Below, piece after piece: positions 29,224-38,807 of a DNA stretch of 64,000 nucleotides. This DNA comes from Paramoeba atlantica (taxonomy: Eukaryota; Discosea). The notes beneath the pieces were generated by a model. The model was not told the DNA's origin, ran no database searches, and saw only the letters and a list, made by a program, of their open reading frames with translations. Numbering within the stretch: the stretch's first letter is position 1; the number at the start of each line of letters is the position of its first letter. The position numbers and the translations under genes are program-made. The stretch is taken from contig CDRNVI010000054.1 in the NCBI GenBank assembly GCA_977017575.1, positions 310,001 to 374,000 of the forward strand, in the 5' to 3' direction.

Positions 29224-29349
29224 GCATTGAAAAATAAGTTGAAATGTCTTAAGTGTAAACAGAAAAGTTTTATAAAGTCAACAAAAGGTTTTTTTTGACA
29301 AAAAAAATCATGAGAAAAAAATAAATTTTTAACCTACATTTATCGTGCC

Positions 29350-29955
29350 GGTTACCCAAAACTATTTTTTTAGTATTTTTCTTAGTAAGGTTTTTTCTGA
29401 AAGTATTGCTTGAAATGACGAATCGACGCAATTTCTTTTTTCACTCCCGTTTCCTTAAAAGATTTCTCACTATTTTTCTCATCATTATGCCCAACAAGCG
29501 TCGTGGTCAAGCTAAAATCATTTTTTCACACTTTGTTGAAGTCGATGGGGAAGTAGACCTACTTTAATGTCAGATATGTTCCAGCCCAGACGCCTTTTTT
29601 CATACATAAAACACACATACACGTGACATCTAATCCTGCCCTCTAAGCCTCTACACCTCCATCGGCTCTCTCCTACCCCGCGAAATTCCTCTGGGTCCAC
29701 TGACCGATCTGTCTACCTCGTGCCTTCCTGGGCATGGAACACGGATAAACACCATATACTAGTAGTTTTTATAGTACTATATAGTGTCTATAGTACTATA
29801 AACGAGGTTTATAGTACTATAAATTTTCTTGAAACACTATAAACTATCTATAAATCGTTTTAGGGGCCTCGGTGGAAGGTCGTGCTGGAAACAATTTCTA
29901 TCCTACTCCTCTGAAACCGACTATTTTGACCCCCTACTGAAAGCTCTTTTTATAT
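29350..29955. other. Upstream region of the endonuclease-domain gene
   Basis: At 29485-29545 the sequence atgcccaacaagcgtcgtgg resembles the start of a Tc1 transposase, but it ends at once. At 29770-29821 there are three palindromes (separate entry). An AT-rich tttttatatatg precedes the ATG at 29956. Confidence 0.45.
29770..29821. promoter_or_regulatory. Three copies of the palindrome tatagtactata
   Basis: The perfect 12-bp palindrome occurs at 29770, 29789 and 29810, spaced 19 and 21 bp, close to two helical turns. It lies about 140 bp before the ATG of the endonuclease-domain gene. Such spacing would suit cooperative binding by a dimeric factor; this is inference. Confidence 0.4.
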
Positions 29956-31908
29956 ATGCAGCGCGCAACACCTCGTCTATGTTTCCTATCCTCAGTGCGA
30001 ATCATCCTTGCATCGTCAAAGGAATATAGCACGTACTTATTTTCTTCCTCACCAGAGTGTAAAGACACCGTGGAGTCGGAAATCAGAGCTGTGAATCATC
30101 GCATTCAACTGGAAAAACATCTTACTGAGAACTCTCGCGTGATAAATACGATTGATTATATAAACAAGCAAGACGTGACACCGAAGAATCCGGCATTTCT
30201 TACCAACAAAGATGGTATCAAACTTAAAGAACTCAAAGCAATACCTTCAATGGAAGACGCTCCTAATTCAGCAACCGCTAAGCAAAAATGTTCCCCTGAA
30301 AAAACTACGGAAAATCTTTCAAAAAACAAACAAGTCCAAAAACTTGCTGCGTACTACTCGTGGTACCCTAAGGAGGTGTGGGATACTCAACCGATTGATG
30401 AAAACCATATGTCGGTTAAAGCTTTCAGAAAAGCGCTTGATCGTGTACCGTTTAATGTTGCAGAGTGGGCCAATGAAGCGTTATCTCCTGTAGTGCATTC
30501 TCAAGAGAAAATTCACTTAGATGCTGAAAAGACAGTTAAAAAGTTGCGCGCTGCCTCCAGCAAAATAATATCTGATGCTCCAAACAGCAGGTTGGATACA
30601 AAATCAAACCAAAAGATAGGACAGGAAGTTACCCAAATCGGGGATACGTCGAGGATCCATCTTGAAAAGACAGGGCCTCGTTACCCCCAATGTGAACTAT
30701 GCCTCAAAGAACCTGCTACCTTACGGCACATATTAAATCGCTGCAAAGTAGCCCTGAATCAAGATCGATACACATACCGACACAACTCCGTACTAAGTTT
30801 ATTGGGCAAACAAATACGTGAGAGTTCCTGTTTGAATACTCTTTGGTTGGATCTTCCGAATTACGGATATATCCCCGCAGAGCTGAAACGTGTGTGTAAC
30901 GGGTTACGCCCCGACGGATATGTTGTATTCAAGGACGGGTCGCGGGCGATTCTGGAGGCTACGTGTCCATGGGAACTGCGACTGCCGCTTATGCACGCAA
31001 GCAAACACCTGAAATATCAAACCGCTTGCAAGCTTTTAGAGAAGAAAACGGGAAAACATTGTGAACTTTTTTGCTTTGAAATCGGTGCTCGTGGAATTGC
31101 CAGTGAAGCCTGCGCTCACTTGAAACGACTGATTCCGTCAAATTTCGAAGAGGCACTTTGCGCAATGTCCGCTTCAGCACTGGAGTGCTCATATGAAATT
31201 TGGAAGTATCGTTCAGAGCCTGTGTGGCCGCATTCCATTGAAAACCGACGCCAGAATTCATCAAAACGTATTGCGGAAAAAACGGCGACGCAGTTGCTCG
31301 AACCCATCGAGGAGAATTTAAGACCAAAAAAGCCATCTAGATCAACAGGGAAAGATGACAGCGACTTCCTGTACGGTGATGAAGCTTTGTGTATGGTGAC
31401 GAAGACGGAAGAAAAACATAGGCGTTCTTCAGCATATGACAGAAAATCTGTCGATTCGGGAGACAAAAAAGCAGGAGAACGAATTATTCGCGCATCCTTC
31501 CATGATCCGACCGGACAAGCTCTGAATAAAAGTCTGCATGATAATGAAATGCCCAATTCTCAAGAATCTCAAGAAATAGGAGAGAAGAGCGATGAACACC
31601 AACAGGTGCCGAAGCAGGTCGTCAGCAGAAGAGCTGTAGACCAAGATACAGAAATTGCAAGCACTAGTGAAAAAATGAACCAAAATATAGAGGAACCTGT
31701 GGTACAGAAAGAGGTTGAGTCAGTAAATGGGAAATATAAAAATGTAGCGTACGGGGACGAAGTCCTTTGCTTTATACCTGCTGACAATAAGGCGGGACTT
31801 TCTTTTCATAAGATGCTCAAGAAAGGCTCTGAGATATTTTCCTCTGTGACAGTCTATGTAGCAGGTGGAACGAGCGACGACTCACAGGAGCAAGAACCAA
31901 CGTCATAA
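29956..31908 (+). CDS. LINE-type zinc knuckle and restriction-like endonuclease protein without reverse transcriptase (candidate domesticated gene)
   Basis: This intact 650-residue ORF has a CCHC knuckle at C246-C249-H258-C263 (CELCLKEPATLRHILNRC), then RYTYRHNSVL. The endonuclease core follows: LRPDG with D320, LEATCPWE with E334 and E340, and K350 and K353 in SKHLKY, then FEIGARGIAS. Every one of these matches the C-terminal domain of the LINE at 5929-9258, which has lost the first knuckle cysteine. Homology ends near IWKYRSEPVW (about residue 425). The first 245 residues resemble no LINE part; the first 30 lack acids and could be an organellar presequence. The last 220 residues are charged and contain YGDEALC and YGDEVLC. 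No reverse transcriptase lies nearby. It sits in line with host genes on the + strand. A nuclease role in host DNA or RNA metabolism is inferred. Confidence 0.8.
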   Translation: MQRATPRLCFLSSVRIILASSKEYSTYLFSSSPECKDTVESEIRAVNHRIQLEKHLTENSRVINTIDYINKQDVTPKNPAFLTNKDGIKLKELKAIPSMEDAPNSATAKQKCSPEKTTENLSKNKQVQKLAAYYSWYPKEVWDTQPIDENHMSVKAFRKALDRVPFNVAEWANEALSPVVHSQEKIHLDAEKTVKKLRAASSKIISDAPNSRLDTKSNQKIGQEVTQIGDTSRIHLEKTGPRYPQCELCLKEPATLRHILNRCKVALNQDRYTYRHNSVLSLLGKQIRESSCLNTLWLDLPNYGYIPAELKRVCNGLRPDGYVVFKDGSRAILEATCPWELRLPLMHASKHLKYQTACKLLEKKTGKHCELFCFEIGARGIASEACAHLKRLIPSNFEEALCAMSASALECSYEIWKYRSEPVWPHSIENRRQNSSKRIAEKTATQLLEPIEENLRPKKPSRSTGKDDSDFLYGDEALCMVTKTEEKHRRSSAYDRKSVDSGDKKAGERIIRASFHDPTGQALNKSLHDNEMPNSQESQEIGEKSDEHQQVPKQVVSRRAVDQDTEIASTSEKMNQNIEEPVVQKEVESVNGKYKNVAYGDEVLCFIPADNKAGLSFHKMLKKGSEIFSSVTVYVAGGTSDDSQEQEPTS

Positions 31909-32680
31909 TGTGCTGTAATGAGTTCACGCTGGGCTGATCTTTATTAGTAAAAACATTCGCGAAAAAAAAATGTATGTACCCCCCAAACATCCAAAAATGT
32001 ATACCACCCAGACACGTTTTTGAGCACGAGAAAAACTTCGAAACTAGTACTGCCAAAAATTATGTCTCTATGTAACGAAACTAACTTCACAAAGGCGAAT
32101 GCACCTGCCCTACTTCAGAAATTACACGACAATCTCTTTACTCTACTTGAGCGATGCATCTTTGTTCTACCCCATTTATTGATTCACTTCGTTTTTTATT
32201 TCTTGCTTGCTTATCATGTTCCATCCAAAAGTGATTTAGAATTGTATATTTGTACATTGTACATTTGTACATCCTTCACTTTATAAATCATTTCCTTCCT
32301 CTTTTTTTTGTAGCGGACATTTCCTAAACATTTTATACAGCATGACTTTTTACACAACACCTGACATTTTCTAACCCTGTACATCCTTTCTGATTATCTT
32401 TTCCTTTCCTCTTCTTTGCCGTTTCGAGCTTATCTCTCTACACTCTACCACATTGTTTCCTTCCACCATGGTAGCCCTACACCTATCAAATATCTCTTTC
32501 ATATCGTGGTTTAAACTTTAAACGGTTTGATAGATTTAATGCAGACCAACAAATTTTATCCAATATTTTAGAATTTTTCTTTTACAAATTTTTATTACTT
32601 TAAGGTACTTCTTTCGTAATTTTGTTTATGAAAATTCTCTTTTAAGGTCATTCTACGCTATTTCAGACCCCTGTATTTCC
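31909..32680. other. Intergenic, AT-rich
   Basis: I see no gene or repeat of note. Just before the next gene the sequence ctatttcag followed by a pyrimidine-rich lead could be an acceptor site. Confidence 0.4.
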
Positions 32681-33385
32681 ATGTCCCTCTCCTCCCTCCT
32701 CCTCCCTCTCCTCCTCACCTCCCTCTCCCTCTCCCCCGTCTCCGCTGACCCGCTCCACGAGTACCGCCACCTCAAGTGTTCCATCTGCGAGACCGTCGCG
32801 CGTAAAATCTGGGATGAGCTCCAGACCCACTTGGAGAAAACAAAAGACGCGACCTTTCAAACCAGCGGGCGTCTCAACAAAAGCAACAAAATCAAACGGA
32901 AAAAATACTACGGCTCCGAGCTCCAGGGGGTTGAAATCATGGAGAACATCTGTGTGGAGATGGGCGATGAGTGCGCCCTGCGGTATGACCCGCAGCGCAA
33001 TTTGCGCGTCTTCTCCACAGATCACTCCCTGCCGCCTGCGGTGTTTTATAACCCGGAGGACCGTGCGGCGCTCCGGGCGGTCTCCAAAACCGTCTGTGAG
33101 AGTTTGTGTAAAGAAGATTTTGATGAATTCGAGGCGGAGCTGACGGATTTAATGAGGGAGGACACGAACGACCCCCTGGAGTCGTTTGAGGCGTTCTTGA
33201 CGTTTACCTGTAACCGAACGTTGGATTTGTGTAACAACCCGCGGATACCGAAACACGTGGAGAGGGAGCGTGAGATGAAGGCCGTGCATGACGCGAGGAA
33301 ATTACAGAGCACGGAAACGGGGAGTGAGGATGTGGATGGCGTGGACGAGGAAGATGAGGATGAGGAGGAAGAGGACGAGTTCTAG
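32681..33385 (+). CDS. Canopy-like (saposin-related) ER protein
   Basis: The 234-residue protein starts with a signal peptide (LSSLLLPLLLTSLSLSPVSADP). The mature part has the cysteine layout of canopy/DUF3456 proteins: CSIC, CVEMGDEC, VCESLC and CNRTLDLC, giving eight cysteines for disulfides. It ends in a strongly acidic tail, EEDEDEEEEDEF, which is also common in the family and might bind calcium or hold the protein in the ER. Canopy proteins assist folding of surface receptors in animals; in protists the role is unknown. The 5' end is rich in C and the 3' end in G and A. The length is close to the family norm. Confidence 0.8.
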   Translation: MSLSSLLLPLLLTSLSLSPVSADPLHEYRHLKCSICETVARKIWDELQTHLEKTKDATFQTSGRLNKSNKIKRKKYYGSELQGVEIMENICVEMGDECALRYDPQRNLRVFSTDHSLPPAVFYNPEDRAALRAVSKTVCESLCKEDFDEFEAELTDLMREDTNDPLESFEAFLTFTCNRTLDLCNNPRIPKHVEREREMKAVHDARKLQSTETGSEDVDGVDEEDEDEEEEDEF

Positions 33386-33540
33386 TGAATAAACGCATCC
33401 TGGTGGGTACCTTTAATGAAGTTTGCTTTGACAATTTTCTTTTTTAATAATGTGTTTCACGTTAGATTTGGCACCAAACAAACCTGTATAAGTACTTCAA
33501 GTGAAAATTAAAATTTGTACTCTACGACACACAAAAGTTT

Positions 33541-34369
33541 TTGTCCGTGTTATCCTCGATGCATATTTTAACTTTATCCATGCCTATTCCTCCATTCAGT
33601 CTTCTTGCAAGCGATGCACCGCGCGTGGGCAAGGTTTCCTCAACGAATCTCCCGATCGAATACACTCTTGCACGTCTGATACAAAAGGTTACGGGAACAA
33701 AGCATGCGACATGGACCGAAATTACCCCAGGATGTGAATGGAAGGGGGTCAGATGTACCTCTACCGGTAATGTAACCAGCATTGTTTGGGGACATTTGGA
33801 GTATAACGAATGTCTAGGCGGCGATTTACAATGGCAGTACTTACCAAAATCCTTGTATGCCTTTACGATTAACAGCAAAAAAAATGTCTGGTGTAGTGCC
33901 ATGGTCGATTCTTCCACCCTTTATGGAATATTTGGGTCTTACGAGCAATGAGTTCGTTGGTAATTGCGATTTGGATGCACTGCCCAGGAACATGGCTACA
34001 CTCTGGCTTTCTCGTAATTGCTTCTCTGGATCGATATCTCTCGCAGCGCTACCGCCTCAACTTACAGCTTTGGATCTGTCGCACAATGCGTTTACAGGCA
34101 CTCCTGACTTACGATACTTACCGTTGCACCTTGAAGAGCTTTCCCTAGAAAATAACTCTCTCACGGGAACAATTGTGTTTGCAGGTCTGCCCCAAAGTCT
34201 AAGTCTTTTGACACTGGGAAGTAACATTGGATTGCAGGGTGAAGGAGCTCTTTGGCTCAGCACTGTTGACCCCTTTGCAGGAGTGATTAACATTCGATTC
34301 TTTCCCAATGGAAATATTGCGCGTCGCATACTCGAAATATTCATCGGCATACCACAGGAATTTGATTGA
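33541..34369 (+). pseudogene. LRR protein 3, frameshifted at an A run
   Basis: The first frame (33541-33951) has a hydrophobic start, then APRVGKVSSTNLPIEYTLARLI, then TPGCEWKGVRC with both cysteines. The second frame (to 34369) carries on with MSGVVPWSILPP and five to six repeats (LPPQLTALDLSHNAFTG and similar). The frame changes inside a run of eight A at about 33878-33885. One base in that run would explain it, so either a recent mutation or a sequencing error is possible. The hydrophobic start with LLASDA could be a signal peptide, or an artefact if the true start is in an upstream exon. Confidence 0.75.
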
Positions 34370-35866
34370 GACAGAAATTTTAGAGCTGCAGAAAATGCGG
34401 TGCAGTGGGAAAACAATTAGAGAAAAGGCCAAGCAAAATCTGTGTTTTTGTGCAAAAAGACACCTTTTTTTTGCAAAAGACATTCTAAGAGTATCATTTT
34501 CAGAGTTATCTAATACTGTGCCCTCCGACTTATTCGTCACCTCCTTTTTGAAAAAAGACAAATAGCGTGGGGGTAAGTCTGTGACAATTAAGTGTGGGAA
34601 AACAATACATGTATGCTTCAAAATATGTGTCTGTTTACAAATGTTCTTAGTTCAGCGTTAGGACCATCAGTAAGGTGGCAGTACCACGGAAGACCACGAG
34701 GAGGTCCCGGCCCTACTTTCTCAATTTTGATTTGCGCCCAGAGGCAAGCGCAGTGTGCTTTTGAGGTAGTACAGGCATGCAAAAATTGTTATGCTGCATG
34801 ATAGCTGGCGCGGAAATTAGCCTTGTCCTAGAATGAAAAGTGTTTCATCAGTGCTCAAGACTTCTACTCAACAGCTCTCTGATTTTTCATATCATACAGG
34901 CCGGCCAAGAATATTGTTATGGTTTCCATTTCGTTTGTTATTGCACACCTCACGTTTCGTCAAACACTATTATTTCCTTTGAAATAACACTGTGCTGTTC
35001 GATAAGTTGTCTGTTTGATTAGTGAGTCTGTTCGATTATTGAGTGCTGTTCGATTAGATCTCGGTCAACTTTCGCTATTGCAAGTTGACACTCGCAGTTG
35101 ATGGATCTCTCGGGGGTTTTCTGGACTACCATTGTTAACAATCTTTTGAAAAAATTCTGCGCCTTTCTTTTTTATTCGAGAAACGGTATGAAAGTTTACA
35201 GAATACCTTTGACTTAGCTTTTCTGCCGACTCATCAGACTGACACAGTTAGTTTCTGTTGAGTGGTCAGGTGCTAGATTTTTTTCGAATGTTGATGTCGT
35301 GATAGTTTTGACTGTCGTATTGATACAATTTGATAGAGCACCGACTCATGGGGCAGGGTGGGTATCGTCAGGGCGACGGGGATGACATGAAGAGGGTTGT
35401 GGGGCAGAATGATCGTTGGCAAGATGAGACAGGGTTGAGGGGTGTTGTCGGGTCACGGTGCCGGATCTCCTAGGCTTCGTCGAAAAAAACAAACAAGTGG
35501 TGGGGGGGCACAGTATTTCGTCCTTTCTTTTTCATCAAACCCTAAATTAAAAAAAATCGCTTTAAAAGTCAGCGAGTCCGAGAACCCCCCATTGTGTAAC
35601 GTACGCCAATTATGTAGATCTTAGATCTACGGCTTTTCTACAGCACTAAACTATTGATTACAAAAGCGGCGGTACCAGTACAAGACTGGTACCGCCGCGG
35701 GGTACGAGGCTAGCTGGGTGATGGGATTAGGGGGGGAGGAAAAGGGAATTACAAAAATATAGTTCGGTCAGAAAATAAGCAGTCAGAAAATACGTTTTCA
35801 CTCATGGTTTTCAATGCGAAGGTCAGCTCAAAGCGTGAGGAATCCAGCAATTCTTAAAGTAGCACG
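34370..35866. other. Intergenic with a pogo-like end and a strong hairpin
   Basis: Around 35490-35520 the sequence ggtggggggg followed by cacagtatt resembles the end of a pogo-like MITE. A perfect 14-bp hairpin lies at 35666-35698 (separate entry). Repeats of tgttcgattag occur near 35000-35060. No gene is recognised. Confidence 0.45.
35666..35698. repeat. Perfect GC-rich hairpin, 14-bp stem
   Basis: The stem gcggcggtaccagt pairs with actggtaccgccgc around the 5-base loop acaag. It lies 170 bp before the ISCA-like gene. It could be a cruciform, part of a small RNA, or the tip of a lost repeat; no T run follows. Confidence 0.7.
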
Positions 35867-36634
35867 ATGAAAGGTGTGTTGCGTTTCTTCCATAAGCGTC
35901 TGTGCGTGCCGTACAAAACAGTTGTGCAGCGACCCAATTTCGCCAACGAGGAGAACAAACAAAGAAGTGTGACGACCCTCACCTCGACCCCCAGAACTCC
36001 ACATGTAGATCCCACACAAACAGACTTGCTGCCTTTATATGTCAATCCAAACTCATCGCCGTTGTCTGTGCCCCTACTCTATCTCACTCGTAGCGCACGA
36101 TCGCGCATACAACATTATCTTCGCACCCGAAACGATGGGGATGAAGTCATAAACCCAAAAAGGGAGAAACCTTCGGCAATCGAGAGTTCCCCCCTGAGCG
36201 ACTCAACGGCAAGCGGAAATTTTACATCCCCTCTTCTGCAAGATGAACAGCGAAAAGATGAACTGCAAAACGACCAGCCTTCGATACCTTCCGCTTCGCC
36301 TACCGTTATAAATAAGCACCAGGATGAAACAAACAATACGAAGTCCTCCTTTTCCGCCCTGCGCGTAGATCTTACCCCGGGCGGTTGTCAAGGACTCTCC
36401 TACGCGTTTACGTTCGAGTCAGCACAGAAGTATTCCCCGGACAAGGATGTTTTATTACGTTTCCCCGAAGGCGGTGTCGTGATACGGCGCGTGTGTATGA
36501 GCGCGCTGAAGGGCTCCACGTTAGATTTCCACAGTGAGCTCAAAGGTTCGGCGTTTGTGATTACGAATAACCCGAACGCCGATACCTCGTGCTCCTGTGG
36601 CACCTCGTTTACGCCGTGGGAGAAGCAAAAGTAG
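35867..36634 (+). CDS. A-type Fe-S carrier (ISCA/HesB family), probably mitochondrial
   Basis: The 255-residue protein ends with the HesB signature: LRVDLTPGGCQGLSYAFTF (C174) and NPNADTSCSCGTSF (C242 and C244), so all three cluster-binding cysteines are present. LKGSAFVITNNPNADTSCSCG resembles the ISCA2/ISCA1 class. The first strand and helix of the domain (PLLYLTRSARSRIQHYL, residues 69-85) are separated from the rest by about 75 low-complexity residues (91-165), an insertion that typical family members lack. The N-terminus (MKGVLRFFHKRLCV) looks like a mitochondrial presequence. These proteins pass [4Fe-4S] clusters to apoenzymes with IBA57 and partners. Confidence 0.88.
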   Translation: MKGVLRFFHKRLCVPYKTVVQRPNFANEENKQRSVTTLTSTPRTPHVDPTQTDLLPLYVNPNSSPLSVPLLYLTRSARSRIQHYLRTRNDGDEVINPKREKPSAIESSPLSDSTASGNFTSPLLQDEQRKDELQNDQPSIPSASPTVINKHQDETNNTKSSFSALRVDLTPGGCQGLSYAFTFESAQKYSPDKDVLLRFPEGGVVIRRVCMSALKGSTLDFHSELKGSAFVITNNPNADTSCSCGTSFTPWEKQK

Positions 36635-37683
36635 GAGCTTATTTTCCTTGTAAAAATGGAGTTACAGAGGATCTGCATGTGCATTTACATCTTCACGCGT
36701 GTTTTCGCGTGAACTTCAGAGTGTTGAGTCACCAACCACGTTCATATGGTACGTGTCGCTTCTACATCGATTTTAACTCGCAACACCACAATCCCCAATT
36801 TTCCAGAAATGTGGGAAATGAGAGGGAAAACTTTCGCATGATTTCGATTTCGTGAAAATTGAATGACAGCTGTTTTACTTAGGGTTCAAATCCCCCTTTT
36901 CAACTGCACCGCAAACAGAAGTATTTTAAAGCATTTCATTTCTTGCAAACATGAATCACGCGAACGGTACATTCGTTCGAAGGACAATTCTCTTCTTCAA
37001 AAGTTTGACCGGATTTGCATCAATCACCGCTTCTCTGTTCCGAATTTGACGTGAACGCTTATTTCAAGGAACACACTTCATCGAACGTCCCATTTTTCGA
37101 AGCACTGCAATATTTGGTGTTAGAACGAATAAAACGATAACAATGAGTAAAGCTTAATCAATAAGAAAAAAAAATTTGATTAGAAACAAAATAACTGAAA
37201 AGAAAATACCTCAGATATGCCCATCCGGACTCCTTGGCACGCCGGAAACGTTGAGAGTTTCATTTCGGAAAAATAAAAAAGAAGAACCATCCGGTAGGTA
37301 TTGATAGTCGTGAGTAATATTACCGTATACCCCCCAGTAATAGACCCCCCCAGTAACAGACATTTAGCTCGGAGGGTGGTTGGAGGGGGAGGGGGTGTTT
37401 GAGCGGGTGGGGATCGCTGGGCTGGGTGAGGGCGGTTGCGCGGGAGCGAATGGCGTAGTTGCGGGGTTGTCTGGACAGAAAATCAATGCACCCATGAACA
37501 AAAAGGTCTTTTCCCACCAAAAAAGCATACCCCCCCAGTAACAGAGATTTGGCCATTTGGGTTCAAAATCGATTCTATTACTGGGGGGGTATACGGTAAT
37601 AAACTTTACTGATCATTTGAAGATTTATCAGCAATAAGTATTGATAAATATTCAAAGCCTTTTGAGCGTATCTACTTTAAATC
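36635..37683. other. Intergenic with a pogo-like MITE
   Basis: AT-rich sequence with no gene, except for the repeat at 37320-37600. The stretch after it leads into LRR gene 4. Confidence 0.5.
37320..37600. repeat. Pogo-like MITE (AGTAATAGA family)
   Basis: The ends are inverted: attaccgtataccccccagt at the left, and actgggggggtatacggtaa at the right. The word agtaatagac or agtaacaga follows C runs at four places. It is one of the C-run plus word elements. Confidence 0.8.
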
Positions 37684-38571
37684 ATGTGGTTCATCCTGCA
37701 TGCCTCGGACAGTGCCCCTGTACGAAAGCCGGCTCGCGTACGCGGTCCTTCCCTTCCGCAAGAGTATGATCTCGCCCGTGTTGTGAGCAACATTTCGAGT
37801 CGTGATCCCTCATGGACTACAGAGACACACGCGTGTGCGTGGCACGGCGTAACGTGTGTGGTGAGTGGTCAAGTTGACGAAATAAAGTGGCCCGCTATGG
37901 AGCTTCGAGGTACAATATCCTGGTGCCATATTCCAGTTACTGTACAGACCGTGATTCTGGGAAAGTATTTTAGCTGGGAACGTCTGAATAAAATTACCGG
38001 CAGTCTTCCGGTTTTGGAGTTGCCACCGCGACTCGAAACGTTTATCATAGATGCCAACGACATGACGGGGGGAATCGACTTAGATGAGCTTCCTTCGGAT
38101 CTGATATATTTTGGAGTGGCGAAAAATCGGTTTGAGGGGTCGGTGTCTCTATCTTGTTTACCTCAAGGTCTAACCATATTAGATCTTCAAGAAAATTTAC
38201 TTTATGGGGAGCTTGACTTGACCACCTTACCCTCCACGCTAGAAAAACTGTATCTTGCCAACAACATGTTTTATGGGCGCCTGATTCTTAAGAGCTTACC
38301 AACTACGCTCGTACGCCTTGACATCGACAATAATAAACTGAGCGGTGAATTGAACCTTAATTCTGTTCCATCGACGTTGAAATACGTCTTCCTGAAAAAT
38401 AACTCGTTTACTGGGCATGTTGACCTCCGAACCGCATCGAAATATTTGATTTTAATTGACCTTAAAGGAAATAATATTTCTTCAGTGGAACCCATTCCAC
38501 ATCCACAGTCTTTGAGATGTGATTTAGGACGGTTACCTTCCCTCATTGCTACACCTCTTGATGCTTGGTAA
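37684..38571 (+). CDS. LRR protein 4
   Basis: This 295-residue member is among the most regular. The N-cap reads ARVRGPSLPQEYDLARVV, then THACAWHGVTC with both cysteines, then VDEIKWPAMELRGTISW. About eight repeats follow, for example LPSTLEKLYLANNMFYG and VPSTLKYVFLKNNSFTG. The period is about 23 residues. There is no membrane segment. The coding sequence ends soon after the last repeat. Confidence 0.85.
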   Translation: MWFILHASDSAPVRKPARVRGPSLPQEYDLARVVSNISSRDPSWTTETHACAWHGVTCVVSGQVDEIKWPAMELRGTISWCHIPVTVQTVILGKYFSWERLNKITGSLPVLELPPRLETFIIDANDMTGGIDLDELPSDLIYFGVAKNRFEGSVSLSCLPQGLTILDLQENLLYGELDLTTLPSTLEKLYLANNMFYGRLILKSLPTTLVRLDIDNNKLSGELNLNSVPSTLKYVFLKNNSFTGHVDLRTASKYLILIDLKGNNISSVEPIPHPQSLRCDLGRLPSLIATPLDAW

Positions 38572-38636
38572 TCGAATATCCTCAAATACTGCAAGGAGCC
38601 ATGCATTACTGTGCGTAACGCTCCAAATAGTTATGC

Positions 38637-38735
38637 AGGGGCGTGCACGAAAAAGGCACATACCATAGTAGTGAAAATTTTGTAAAACTTATCCCATTTT
38701 ATAAAATAATAGCGCATTGGGGAGCCCTCGAAATA
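38637..38735. repeat. Tc1/mariner terminal fragment next to NSA2
   Basis: The segment from caggggcgtgcacgaaaaag to aataatagcgcatt and a degraded gagagctctcg matches the layout of the Tc1 ends in this window. No partner end is found. It ends about 70 bp before the NSA2 start. Confidence 0.55.
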
Positions 38736-38807
38736 CGGAGTGTTTCCCTATCCTTTCCTAGCACTACCCCTTTCTTATCTTTTCTTCCCTTCCCCTATAA
38801 CGCTCCT

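Larger units (their letters stand above)
27689..29349 (-). mobile_element. Decayed Merlin element
   Basis: Inverted repeats ggcacgataaatgtaggtt bound the element. The flanks ggttcacc and ggttaccc may be a decayed 8-bp target duplication. The minus strand carries pieces of an ISXO2-like transposase: an N-terminal zinc-ribbon region, the Asp motif MVDETYIGKRL, the Asp motif VITDDGDH, and the Glu motif VHTNNAES. A pogo-like MITE has inserted at 28186-28317. Confidence 0.85.

Noticed and set aside
38643-38807. N-terminal extension of NSA2
   Set aside because: The extra 55 codons come from a Tc1 end and upstream sequence, while the Met at 38808 gives the exact family length and start.
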